Assembly: GCA_963970005.1 (NCBI GenBank)
Contig: CAXAMN010028850.1
Coordinates: 437,938 to 501,937 of the forward strand
DNA length: 64,000 nucleotides
Direction of reading: 5' to 3'
Source of the DNA: Durusdinium trenchii
Lineage: Eukaryota > Sar > Dinophyceae > Suessiales > Symbiodiniaceae
Below, piece by piece: positions 11,320-23,515 of this stretch. Each line of letters starts with the position of its first letter. Positions within the stretch are counted from its first letter, which is position 1. The position numbers were made by a program, and so were the translations under genes. The notes beneath the pieces were generated by a model. That model was not told the origin of the DNA, did not search any database, and saw only the letters and a program-made list of their open reading frames with translations.

Positions 11320-12767
11320 CTGACCACGGACGTCAAACTGCGGATGTCGACCTCGGCACCACCTAGAAGAGGCCCACCCATCGGGTCTTCGGACGAGACT
11401 GAGACCTATACATTTATATTTTGAAGATACTGTGGGAAACCGGCAAGAGCGGCGAGAGCCCTGCTCTTACTGTACTCTAAAAGCTGTCTCCGGACTGCAT
11501 TAATGTCCCGGAGTGGCGTGCAAAGAATAAAGTCCTGTCACTTTGCGGATTCTTGCGAATTCTTTGGACATGTTTGACGACTGTGGAAAATATACAAGCT
11601 GGAATGGGGCCATGTCACGGCCAGAACCCAGCTTCACCCCACGCTTTGCCTGACAAATCTTGAATGATCCTGATACACCAATCCTTGACCAAGGAGATTC
11701 TCACCTCACCTGGATTGGGTACCTCCTCGTCACAGCTTTGTGGTTCATCGGTTCATAAGTTTGAAATATTTTGAATATGGTTGAGTGAGGCTGTTTCTCA
11801 TCAGAAACCAGGAGACCCCGTGCCTTTCTTCTCACTCCCACGCACCGCGTAGGTCTTAATCACCTGGTGGCGGGGCAACAGCCGATGCATTTTGCAAATC
11901 GTATGCGTGACAAAAAGCATCGCAAACAATGCCGCGAACAAGGCTCTACCCCCAGACCCCCAGAGTTAAACGAGAACCCTTCGCTACGCATTCGGGAAAA
12001 CAATGGCCTTGTGCTCTTGCAAATCGCTTCCACTCTGGTCTAACCTGGTGATGCCAACGGCTGCAGCATTGTCTGTGTCGGATATGAGACCAACGCTAAA
12101 GGTAAAGAGTCCGATTGTGAGCGGCTACAGCTCAAAGCACTTGACAAAAGAAAAAGATATTGGTTCTCAGACTCCTCAGATTACAGGTCATGGAAGCTGC
12201 GCGGACTCTCCTTTTGGCTTGGGCAACAGGCAACAGGCGGGCTTGGACCTCGTTAGTTGTACTGTGCAGCACACACCTCTTTTCACATCATTTCACGACT
12301 GTGCCTTCTGTCGCGGGACAGGCGGCGAAGAAGTGCCAACGATTCCACGTCAGCCACGGGTATTACTGGATTGGCATCGAATGGATTCGAAAGGAACTAT
12401 CTCACAGTGCCACACGGAACTTCAAGAGCGAAGACAAGGATCGACGTTCATTTCAAGTTCGGATCTATGTACCTGCGTGTAAGATATTGCAAGATCAAAG
12501 CACAATGGTCCTAAGGTCTATTGGAAGACTTCCAGCAGATCTCATCTGTCCAGTTCAGTCAATTCATGTCCATTCCTGGTTCCGAGGCGGGGTATTCTCG
12601 GAGCATTGGCATCAGTGAAACCTTTTGTTTCGAAAAGGCTGCACCGAAGTTTGGTGAGACATCATGCACAGCATCAGGTTTCAGTTGCTGATAAATTCTA
12701 CGGATTTCCAAGGTGCCTCTACACCTCTTCCAGCAAACAGGTTTGTTGAGTTTGACTGGGAAGGGCC
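11320..12767. other. Gene-poor stretch, no recognised feature
   Basis: Two overlapping plus-strand open frames of about 150 codons (12003-12482 and 12160-12618) exist, but neither has a recognisable motif and they overlap each other. A minus-strand coding-like patch (EVQARLLPVAQAKRRVRAA) near 12.2 kb could be an exon of the gene ending at 11192. Nothing firm. Confidence 0.3.
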
Positions 12768-14408
12768 TCAGGGGCTCATATCGCTCGTATCCTGCAACTT
12801 CTTCCACACCGCTTGGGACGCCTGCCCCAAGGTCTTGCCCGAGGTCTCTGGGACGTAGAAGGCCAAGAAGAAAATGCTCAACACGCACATGGCAAAGTAA
12901 AGAACAAAGGTGCCAGCCAAGGTGAACACCTCCCGGCAGTCTTTTTAGCGCGTCGCGGTCACCGACTTACCTACGGGCCTATTGATTCCTATTGGGCGTG
13001 TTGGTAAGGTAATGGTAGTAATGATGGTATGGGCAAACTGAACTTTAGCGAATAACTAATACATTAGTTTTGTGAGACATGTCCAAGCATTTTGGACGCC
13101 GAATCGAACATCAACGTCACCCACCTCAGACAGGGGTAACCAGCTCAATGCGATGGCAAAGTTTGCCACCCACTTCACTGCGAGGCAGAAGGAGACTCCT
13201 GGGGTTCGAATGGGCTCCGGGAAGATCTCTGCCGTGATGATGTATGGCAAAGGCCCCAAAGAGACGGAGAAGGCCACCCGAAAGCAGAAACATGAGACCA
13301 GGGCAAGCCAACCAGCCAAATGGCTTGGAGGCAGCCAGTAGCTGCAAGCAATGCCACATAGACTCAGAAGCATGAAGCTAAGTCCAATGTAGCTCATTGG
13401 CTTTCGTCCGACCCGATCCACCATGCGTGACAACAGCAAGGTTGAGCACATTTGTGCAAAGCTGATGCCCGCGCTCACAAAAACGGCCGTGGAGTTTGGA
13501 AGACCTGCAAGCGTAAACATCTTTGGCCCATAGTAGATGATTACATTGATTCCAGAAGCCTGTGCCAACACGTGCAGACCACAGCCAATGATCAAAGGCG
13601 GGATTGCTTGCCCGGTAAGAATCGACTGCCACAAGTTCGACCAACCAGCACCAGATTCAAGAAGGCAAGTGTCGTCGCTTTTTTCACTATCCTCTGGATT
13701 CTCGAGGTCTCTTTCATCTGAATTCTGGTGGCATACCATTTCAAGGGCACGTAAACGACCACAGTTGGCACGTGGCGCACTCCATGAACTCGACTCGGGC
13801 ATGATCATTGAACCCCAAACAAGCTGAATCATGGCCGGCACACATCCAAGTGCCAGGACCCAGCGCCAATGGTGAGAGAGTAACCAGCAGGTCAGGTTGG
13901 CCACCAGAATCCCTCCTGTGCCCATCATCACCAGTGTAGCTCCATGTTCACCACGCCGATCAGCTGGCACAACCTCTCCAATGTACACGTGGACCAGGGC
14001 TGAAGCAATGCCGACACCAATGCCAACAACACATCTGGCAAGGATCAGGCACAGGATGCCTGGTGCCAACGCGCTGCTGATTGACCCGACAATGAAGAAG
14101 AAGTTGTTCGCCAGGAGAATTGTCCTTGGTCCGTATCGAACTGCCAAAGTGCCAGCGAACAAAGCACCGGAGAATGCGCCAACTAAGCAGGAGGAAACTA
14201 AAATGCCCTTCATCAAAGAGCTGTCGAGGCAAATGGCGTCTTTGGAGCAGTCTGTATGTGCGCGGTCAATGTATAAGAGCACACCTCCAATGTTGGAAGC
14301 GGTGTAGCTGAAGTTGAACAGGCTGAGCCCAGTGACGAAAATCAAGGCGCCCATTTGGCAGGATGTGTAGCTGGCCGCAGGCGCTTCCTCATCCACCATC
14401 TTCACCAT
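12768..14408 (-). CDS. MFS sugar-porter transporter
   Basis: Two exons, 14408-13125 and 12929-12768, give 481 residues, the usual sugar-porter length. The join is phase 0 (GAG|GTGGGT to AG|GTG). Twelve hydrophobic segments can be followed. Sugar-porter signatures appear in order: AVRYGPRTI between TM2 and TM3 (a relaxed D-R-x-G-R-R loop), VPADRRGEHGA between TM4 and TM5, PESSSW before the central loop, QASGINVIIYYGP in TM7, MVDRVGRKP between TM8 and TM9, and VPETSGKTL after TM12, which is encoded by exon 2. The central cytoplasmic loop is acidic. Known family members move hexoses or inositol by facilitation or H+ symport at the plasma, plastid or vacuolar membrane; the substrate here cannot be told. 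No targeting peptide is obvious. Confidence 0.9.
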
Positions 14409-15356
14409 AGCTCAAAACTGTTCCTGGCAGGGCCTGGAACGACCACTAGAAATAGTATCAATATTGGTATTTGAGACCGAATTAAGCCTCCAGGAGGGCC
14501 TTGAGCCAGCCCTGCAGTTTGCTTCCATCACAGCCTTGAAAGCAAAGCAAGGTTTGGCAGACAACAGCAAGCAAATGAGGTGAAGTGAAGAGCCCAAAAG
14601 TATTGACATTAGGGTTGATCGCTGCTCCCACCAAAACTGCATTGGAATGTCCGCCGATGCTTCAGGTCTGGTACTGTAGTAAGAGTGGAAAAAACGATCA
14701 TATAATATAGTTATAAATGTCCATACAAGATACATTTATACCCTTAACCTTAACATCCTTTTCTCCCTCTCTCTGCCACACTCTCCCCCTCACTGATCCT
14801 CACTGTCTCTCAGCGCACCCACGAAGCAATCCCAGCGCTGCCCGCCCTGCCCCCCAGCAGAAGCACCTCAAATGTCTAAGCTGCAACATCCAGAACCTCC
14901 CTCTGAAGTCTATGTATTCACCGCCAAATGTTTGAGACTCTTCAGTGGGATGCGAGTACGGCACACAAAGTCTCTCTAATGGCGATGGCCTCTGCCCTAC
15001 TTGCGATGGCCTCCAACCTGAGCTCCAAACTGCAATGGCCTCAGCTTGTACCGGCAATTACCGGGCCAAGAGGCCAATCGTCTCAATTCTAGCATGCCCC
15101 ATGCACCACGGAGAACGGCTATGGACGGAACTTGATTCTAAAGTTCTAAAGCACCATTTGGCTTCCATACCCATCCTTGATATGGGACAATGTGCTTGGC
15201 CCACGGCCCAAGCCCAAACCAGTCCGGAATAGTCCGGAGATGATTGCTTCGTGTGAGTGCTGCACATGTCGTTGTGCCCGACACCCCCGGGAAAAAAAAA
15301 AACACCTGTATAGACCTCACAACACCTCTCGGAGCCGCACAGATTGCACCGCCCTT
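14409..15356. other. Intergenic between MFS and hydroxylase genes
   Basis: No coding signature was recognised. It holds an AT-rich patch near 14.70-14.74 kb and a C/T-rich tract at 14.76-14.85 kb. On the minus strand this is the 3' flank of the hydroxylase gene and the 5' flank of the transporter gene. Confidence 0.4.
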
Positions 15357-18300
15357 TTAGTCTGCCATCACCCACAAGGTCATGGCCCAGCGCTGCTCCC
15401 GTGGCTCGCGGACAGCATGCCAGATCTCCCTTGACCGAAACATCACCTGAGGTGAAGCGGATGAAACCGTGTTGGTTCAAACGTGCACAAACCTGCAAAG
15501 CCAGTTGGGGCCACAGTAAAGTCTGCAATCTTCTACCTCCAGTCACGACCCGGCCGCTCAAGGGCGCCACGTCCACAAAGCGCTCCAAGTCTGGAGCTGA
15601 TGCTGCATCCCGGAGTCCTGGACCAGTTCCTACGTCAGCATCCACCTGCTTAGTGCCAAAGAGTCGTAGCTCGCCACCATCCCCAGGCTGCCAGTCGTTG
15701 AGGTACAGCAAAATGGTGACCATTCCTTAAGGCCACTTCCAGAAACAGCTGACGGGGGACGAAGGGGCCTCAATTGGGCAAGGAAAGATCTCGAAAGGCA
15801 TTACAGCAACTCCCCGAAAGAGATACGATCAAACTGAATCAGACTGATGGACTTCGCTATTAGGTTGGAGGCCATCGCTATTAAATATTTGGTTGGAGGC
15901 GAAACAAACTGATGGACTTCATGAAATCTAACGAGCTTCTTGAGTTGTCGGTACCGCTGTAGCTATCTTTGTGGCAATGATATTCTGCGCCACGGCGGTA
16001 AGTTGCTGCCATGATGTGCGGGTGAACACGCAAGCGTGAAGCCACTACAGAATTGGATTCAGCTGCAGCAAGTAGGGCATGAGGGAGTCCTACAAATAGG
16101 CTAAACTTTAAACGCCTCACAAACACAACTATAAACTATGAAAATGTTCGCATCACGTAATATGTAGTGCACTTTGCCCCTAGTTTTCCCTTGTTGCTCC
16201 AAAGGCATCACGTGTAGCACAAGTTCATAGATCCGGTAACGTCAACATAGGATTAATGAACCCCCTATTAATCAATCCCAGCTCGAGCCCCCAAGACTAA
16301 ACTAATTTAAGACCTGAATTTCCACCTTGACATCCCCCTAATAAGTTTTTCCTGGCCAGAACCCCACCATGTTAATCAAGCCCAGCTGCCCCAGAAGAAT
16401 AACTATAAAATTGTCATATAAATTGTTTACTATTATAAATATATCTATATATATAATTGCTTATCAATTTACGTTCATTTTGGTCAGTATCCAATATCTT
16501 CCGGTCCACTCATCCATCATTCTCATCATTTTTCGTCCTCCTTCTGCTTCTCATCCCGCTTTTTCTTCTCATCCTTCCCTGTTAAAACACAGAAAAAAAA
16601 ACTCGCTACCAAAATTCGTCACTTTCACTTATTAAAACTCTATCAAAATCTTAAATTGCTCAAGCTCACAAACCGCAGGCCGCTCCGCAAGCCGCTCCTA
16701 GCAAATGCTCGCATAGCTCTCGCAGGGCTGGCGGAGATTTCTCCCGCTCCTCCGCAGTTTCGAAGTGCAGCCAAACTGAACGCGCTCCAACATTACCTGA
16801 TGCAAGCGAGCGGGCGGCATCGGATGCAAGCCTAGAGCAAGAGCTGCACCTTGAGTCTGAGCAAAAGACACCACTGGGCCCTGGGTCAAAGGTAGCTCCA
16901 CTCCAAAGTGGAGTTGTTGCACTATCTACATAGATTCTGATAGCAGTAATTACTATGCAGTGCTTCATTGTAATCTTCCATATCCTCCACCAATTCCTCC
17001 ACCAGCGTCCTAACATGTCCTAACCCCATTCATCGACACGTTTTTGTCCATGTGGCACGGATCCTGTGAGGGGGTCACTGCGCCAGCAGTCTCCAGTGCC
17101 GCCAATTCCTCGCGGGCTTGGCGAGTCACCTTGACACTGACGGTGTCGTTGAGAATGGCCACCCCGTGGCTGAAGCCCAGCTGGGAAGACAAATCTTCCA
17201 CAACATCCCGGACGGGAAGAGTGGCTGTCTGACAGGTCTGGCTTCCCCATAGGTCTTGGATGGTCTGCTTTGACACCAAATCTCGCGCCCATGAGCACGC
17301 AAAATCTTCAGGAGCCCGTGTGTAGGAGTCGAGGGGGGTGATCACGCGACTCAGCATCTTCTGCAAATAGCGCTCAAACATGTCTTGCACTTTGGCCTGC
17401 AAAGTTTCGTCGCTGGCATGTGCCATGTCAGATCCCAAGAGCTTCCCTTCTCCGATGATGTCCTTGTCAGTGGTCAGGGTATCCTGAAAAATCAAAGCAT
17501 ACCAAAGTGAACGCAAGATCTCCCATGGTCAACTTTAAAAAAACATATGCATTGAATTGAAAAATAAAAAATAAACAAAGAAGGTAAGGGCCCCTCCAAG
17601 TATGTTCTTTTCACGAAGGACGTGACGTCCCGGCTCTCCTGACGACCTCTCGCCATGTGGTGATCTGCAATCTCTTTGGCACGCTTGGGCAAACGAGGCA
17701 CTGCCTGGGCGATCTCCACTGGGCTGGCATTGTAGGGCAAGAGAAAGGCTTCCGCTAAGGGCCCTCGGAGCTCTAGAGGCGCAGCAGCGATCTTCTGCTG
17801 CAGATCTTGGAACTCGGATTCCGCCTTCCTTCATTGGCGAACAACTACGATTTAAAGCTTTGAGTTTCTGTGCCTCCCTTTGTGCGTCCGTTTTCGTGCA
17901 GGCCTGGTCTGCCTCGAGTCTTAAACACCTTGTGAGGCTCACGACAACAGACAAGCAAAGCCTTACAGTCTGACATTGTCACAAAGCCGATTCACAGTAC
18001 GTACGAGCTTCTTAATGGTGCTGGTGATGTCCTCCTCCTCACGCGGCAAGCACAGCAACTCTCTCAGGTCGCCAGCCAATTCCTTGATGTCCGGCGACAC
18101 GGTGGAAAGCAAACGCACACCCATCTTCATCAATATCACCCCACGTTGCCCAGGCGGAAGGCCTCAGATCCAGGAGAGCACTCTCTCTCTCTCCCTCTCT
18201 CTCTCTGTCTGTGTGTCTCTCTGTCTGTCCGTCCGTCCGTCCGTCTGTCTCTCTCCCTCTGTGTGTCTAATTTCAACAATAACATATACATCGAGTTGCT

Positions 18301-18415
18301 ATACATATAGAGATATAGTATGACCTATCTATCTGTCTATCAGTTTATCTGTCTATCTGTCTATCTGTCTGTCTATCTCTCTATCTCTCTATCTATCTAT
18401 CTATCTATCTATCTA

Positions 18416-18457
<42 letters not shown>

Positions 18458-19114
18458 ACAACTCTTTGCCCAGCTTCTAATTCATGGCCTCTAACCGGAC
18501 CAACACTAAAGCAACTGAAGACGGACAGGCAAGTGGGGCCGGCCAATGGCACACGACATTGAAGTAGGTAATTACCAAGGATTTGTTCATCAGATCTTGT
18601 CCGAGCGACCAAAGCATTGGAAGACTGGTTCCTGCGCTCTCGCTGCCAGAGGGCCCAATGTCGTGAGGAAGCGGAGCTCATCGTGGATCTCCTCTCGCAA
18701 GCGGCAGACTTCACGTTGGAACTCTGCGTCCATGTAGGCCTCCATTAAAGCTTCGAGCAATCTCCGGCCATCCTGGGAGAAGCGTCCAAATTTATAGGTA
18801 CCATTAGGGACCTGTCAAGAGCCTTCATTGGATCCTCAAAATGAAGAGGAAATCAATGCACGTGGATGAGCTGCATGGAATATTTCAAGGCATGCACACG
18901 TTTTGCATGTCTAGAGTCTAGTCTAATGCTGATGAATCTGATGAGCTGACTGCAGTCGTAATTGTTCCTAAGTTCCGTCCTCTACCAAAGCTTGGGAAGG
19001 CGGCTGCTTTTCGCGAGCATTCGCAGAAATGGCCTCAGAGAACTTCTTCCCCAACCCGGCATCCGTCGTAACACCATTGGTCGTTCCAGCATAGCCATGG
19101 CCGGTGCGGGACAT
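15357..19114 (-). CDS. 2OG-Fe(II) prolyl-hydroxylase-type oxygenase with an unknown helical N-terminal region
   Basis: Nine exons fit in phase: 19114-18986, 18811-18610, 18162-17967, 17828-17615, 17483-17038, 16831-16698, 16089-15940, 15725-15547 and 15446-15357, giving 579 residues. Two of the eight donors are GA. The C-terminal ~200 residues show the P4H/EGLN-type fold: GVAILNDTVSVKVTREARE-like entry, ARSVWLHF, YRRGAEYHCHKDS, NSRMVTILLYLNDW, GDGGELRLF, then SREIWHAVREP and RWAMTLW. The predicted Fe ligands H480, D482 and H560 and the 2-oxoglutarate Arg569 are all present, so it should be active. The N-terminal ~330 residues are helical, charged and unknown to me. Such enzymes hydroxylate prolines in proteins using O2 and 2-oxoglutarate. 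The joins at 18610 and 17038 are the least certain; a split into two genes remains possible. Confidence 0.72.
18181..18458. repeat. CT/GTCC-rich and TATC microsatellite in an intron
   Basis: A CT, TGTC and CCGT run (18181-18260) is followed by a long TATC/TGTC array (about 18314-18458). Both lie in the intron between exons 2 and 3 of the hydroxylase gene. On the coding strand the run next to the acceptor is GA-rich, so there is no polypyrimidine tract. Confidence 0.9.
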
Positions 19115-19679
19115 GAGATGCAAGCGGCTCAGAGGTGTCTTTCTGGTCTTTTGCGGCGTTTGCCCTGTTCAAGTCTAGAGTCGTAGTCAGAATCAGAAGC
19201 TATGAGACGCATATGCCGATCTTCGGTGTTGATCAACATTCATTTACTCAACAACTGTGGAAGGCTCTGCACAATCTGTGTATATATATATAAAGACATA
19301 CTAACAGAACGTGTTAGGCTTCTGCAAGGTTCGGCTTGGTCGCTGAATTCCAGTTTGCCTTGCGCATGGCGTTTATTCAATCAACGAACCACTGCAAAGA
19401 ATGGCTCAGAAGGCCCCTGAGTGGCAAGACCTTTATGGTTATGACCTACATGTACAATCATATACATATACATATGTTTCAAAACAAACGTTTAGTTATA
19501 ACATACAATCGTATTTTTAGTTATATATATTTGGTGGGTTGTTTGTCTATTTATGAAAGCCATTTAGAGCCCACTCTCTTGCCATCCCTTGTTTTGCAAG
19601 CCCATGTCCAGCTCTAGATTTGTATTTATATTTATGTACATAGTTACATAGTTATTAAAATTATATAAAGAACTTTCGT

Positions 19680-20125
19680 GCGAATGTTCTTCAAGCGCTT
19701 TCTGGATATCAGAGAGCCAGGCTCCAAGTTCACACACCGCTGGAGGTGCCTGGACGCGGAACCAGCGATTAATGACAAAAACTTCCTGACTCATGATCTG
19801 ACTGGAACATGTCAGCTCCCGTCCAAGAACCGGAATTCAAAGCTGGTTCAGCGTATGGAATCACCTTCGTTGCTGTTGTGGCTTGCAGGCATCTGCAAGA
19901 ACTTTTCGCACCCGCTTGCGAAGAAACCTTTGCTGATGTGTCACTCGAGGCTTCCTTGGAAACCATCTGAGAAGACGTCCAAATGGCAACCACCAGCGTT
20001 CAAGCTCATCAGATCTGATTGGTCTGATCCACTGAAATCCCTTTGTGTGGACCATGGGCGCGTGGTTCTCCTTTCTGGTCACCTCCGTCATCTCCACAAG
20101 AATGTGGCGATCAGCCCTTCTCATG
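19680..20125 (-). CDS. Coding-like exons of an unrecognised protein
   Basis: Minus-strand frames look protein-like: MRRADRHILVEMTEVT through GFQWIRPIRSDELERWWLP (from about 20125), and AG|GAA at about 19789 reading EVFVINRWFRVQAPP and LSDIQKALEEHSHES. The plus strand also has a 226-codon open frame here, but its composition is less convincing. No family was recognised. The phase between the two stretches was not resolved. Confidence 0.3.
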
Positions 20126-20462
20126 GCCTGCTAGTGTACGAGAATTCGCGGACACGAGGAGAGGCAAAATGCCTCTTCAGGTCGTACAAAGGGGGTTGGA
20201 AGGCGGGGGGCCGCCCACATAATATGATCAATGCCAATCTGGCTGTTGAGTTCATTGAAAATGCTCTACTTGCATGTCCAGCTGCTGCAGCTAGAGGTGC
20301 CAACAAGATCCAACAAGACTGCTCAATTTCTCCGACTTCCACCCAAAAATCAAACTGAATTAGCCCAGCTGGAGGCCACAATAGCAAGATACACACATGG
20401 ACAAAAAACAAAATCTGGAAACAGCTGCTGTTTTCAACGCATCGACCATCTCTTCCTTGGAC

Positions 20463-21738
20463 ACCATCATCACATAACTGCGACAACATCACAACATGAC
20501 CGGGGCACCATCAAAACATGACTGGGACACCATCAAGACAGGATCGGGGCACCATCACAACACGACCGGGACACAGTTACAAATGTTACAACATGACCGG
20601 GACACCGTCACAACATGACCGAGACACCATCAAAACATAACCGGGACACCATCAAAACATGACCGGGACACCATCACAACGTGACCGAGACACCATCACA
20701 ACATGACTGGGCTGCAATGAAAACATGACCGGCGCACCATCAAAACATGACCAGGACACCATCAAAACATGACTGGGACACCGTCATAACATGACCGGGA
20801 CACCATCACAACACGACCGGGACACCAGCATCACATGACCAGGACACAATCACAACGTGACTGGGACACAATCAAATTAGCCCAGCACGGGACACCAGCA
20901 TGACATGACGGGGACACCATCACAACATGACCGGGACACTATCACAACATGACCAGGGCACCATCAAAACATGACCGAGACACCGTCACAACATGATTGG
21001 GACACCATCACAACATAACCGGGACACCATGACAAGGTGACCGGGACACCAACATGACATGACGGGAAAACCATCACAACATGACCAGGACACCATCACA
21101 ACATGACTCCATGACCGGGACACCGTCACATGACCCGGACACCATCAAAACATAACCGGCACACCGCCAAGACATGACCAGGACACCATCACAACAGGAC
21201 CGGGACACCATCAAAAAATGACCGGGACACCGTCACAACACGACCGGGACACCATCAAAACATGACCGGGACACCATCACAACATGACCGGGACACCATC
21301 AAAACATGACCGGGACAGCATCAAAACAGGACCGGGACACCATCACAACATGACTGGGACACAATCAAAACATGATCGGGACACCATCACAACATGACCG
21401 CGCCACCATCACATGATCGGGACACCATCAAAACATGACCGGGACACCGTCACAACACGACCGGGACACCATCAAAACATGCCCGGGACACCATCACAAC
21501 ATGACCGGGACACCATCACAACATGACCGGGACACCTTCAAAACATGACCGGGACACCATCACAACATGACCGGGACACCATCAAAACATGACCGGGACA
21601 CCATCAAAACAGGACCGGGACACCATCACAACATGACTGGGTCACAATCAAAACATGATCGGGACACCATCAAAACATGACCGGGACACCGGCATCACAT
21701 GACCCGGACGCCATCAAAATATGACCGGGACACCATCC
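20463..21738. repeat. 22-bp minisatellite, ~58 copies
   Basis: The unit is close to ACCATCACAACATGACCGGGAC, with CATCAAAAC and CGTCACAAC variants, repeated head to tail for almost 1.3 kb. A few units are interrupted, for example by AAATTAGCCCAGCACG near 20875. There is no conserved open frame, because 22 is not a multiple of three. It lies between the 19.7-20.1 kb exons and PPR gene A. Confidence 0.95.
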
Positions 21739-23515
21739 GCCCACCAGCTCTGACGGTGACCCGACGGCGCCCGTCCGCCTATTAGTTTTGCAAGACCCCA
21801 TGAATAATCCCCGGTGGTGGGGATATTCACCATCCCATGGCGCCTTCAAATCATCCCATCCTTGTTTCACCAAGGCACAGCCAAGCCCGAGAATTGCAAA
21901 GATTCAGAATGATGGCCGCTGGGCCCGGCTGTCCACCCATCTCGCAGGTCTGGCAATGGAAATGAACATGTGCAACCAATGGAACCAAGTGGTCCAGTAT
22001 CTTGACTCTCTCTCTCTCTCTCTTTCTCTCTAGTGCCTCTAGCGCTGCTCGATCCCACATGAGAGGAACACCATCACTTCGGGCCCTACCTCGACTGTTT
22101 CAGCAAAGCTCACCATATCAGGTAGTAGGTTCTCCTCCTGCAGGCAGGAGCTGGAGTCTTTCAGCTCACTTCTCCAGCCATGGGGAGTGAAGCTCAATGG
22201 CGGTAGATAAAAGTTTCTGAAACCATGGTTCTGAAACTATGGTTCGGAAACAGCCTACATTGTTGGAAAGCGTTTGGAATGTGTTGGACATGTTTTGAAT
22301 CAAGAATACCGGTGTATATGTGTTTCTGGAACCATGTTTCGAAAACTTCTTGTTGTCTTCAGAACCGCCTCCAAGCCAGCAAGCGTCTATGGACACAGAG
22401 TTAGATACTGCCGCAATCACAAAGAACGCTCCAACCCCGGCAAGTGTCTACACAAAGTCACATGCTGTTGCATTAGAAGCTATTGTGGTGTTTGACAGGC
22501 ATGTAGTTTCAGAAGCGTGAAACACGTGCATGGTTGCTGAAACGTGCATAGTTTCTGAAACGGAGTTTAATCCTCAAGGGCAAAGAGTAGACTCTAACCG
22601 GTTAGGTGTCACCTTGACAAGGATGCAAATGAACTGTCGCAGTCAATGGTTCGAGGCTTCACCCAGTCCTGCATCTCTTGAAGCAGCCTTGTCGCTGACT
22701 TTGACCAGTGAAGAAAAAAATTTTATCGTCACCAATGGCAGAAAAGCAGAACAATTTAGCAATGCCCTCCACCCTAATCAACTAACTGTTCCATCACCTG
22801 TATCTTCTAAACGGCGCAGATTTTGGGCATGGCCCATGGCTTTAGGCACAAGGGTGCAATTGATGTAGTCCACCAGTCTAGCATCTTATATAATGATTAG
22901 TAGGCAACGTGATCTGTTGCGTATTGAATTGATTGATGGACACCTACTGCATCAACAAGAGGGAACGACCAATGATGCAGCTTTGTGTGCAAAGCACCAG
23001 CACTTGTTTGTGTTGACCCCTTCAACATGGCAAGCAAATCAGTGGCTGAAATGCTGCTCCCTGCTACTGCTCAAACAACGCAACTCGGGGAATAGTCAGC
23101 TCGTTCACTAGTTTCGAGCACACCTATGCCACTACACATCACTACACTCACCATCACTCACCCTACGTTCCTAACAACCAAACATACACATAAAAATAGC
23201 AACGCCCTCTACACACACAGGCCCAGGATCTGCACTGAGCTCTGCCACCGTCGTGCTTGCCGCCAAGCACTATGCGCAGCATTTTGCAGTAGCAAACCCA
23301 TCTCCGCACCTTGTGAATCGAGCATTGGTGCTTCACCTTGCTTGACCTTGTCCAGTACAACTCCATGAGAGGAACATTGTCATGTAGCACATAGAAGTGC
23401 AGTAGATCAATCTATGACAATCTTCTCTGCAAGCACACTTTCTGCCATTAGATCCATGATTCACTGATTCTGTCCCCCAAGGTAGCCGATCGATCCAGAC
23501 CTCCAGCCCAAGACC
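21739..23515. other. Gene-poor stretch, no recognised feature
   Basis: Holds a short CT microsatellite (22005-22032) and AT-rich unique DNA. A 112-codon plus-strand open frame (22530-22868) has no recognisable motif. I see no gene I can support. Confidence 0.4.

Noticed and set aside
12003-12618. Two overlapping plus-strand frames of about 150 codons
   Set aside because: They overlap in different frames, have no motif, and oppose the strand of every supported gene.
19678-20358. 226-codon plus-strand open frame
   Set aside because: Minus-strand frames over the same DNA have better AG|G acceptors and protein-like composition; all neighbours are minus strand.
20463-21738. CRISPR array
   Set aside because: The units are contiguous with no spacers of equal length, there are no cas genes, and the context is eukaryotic.
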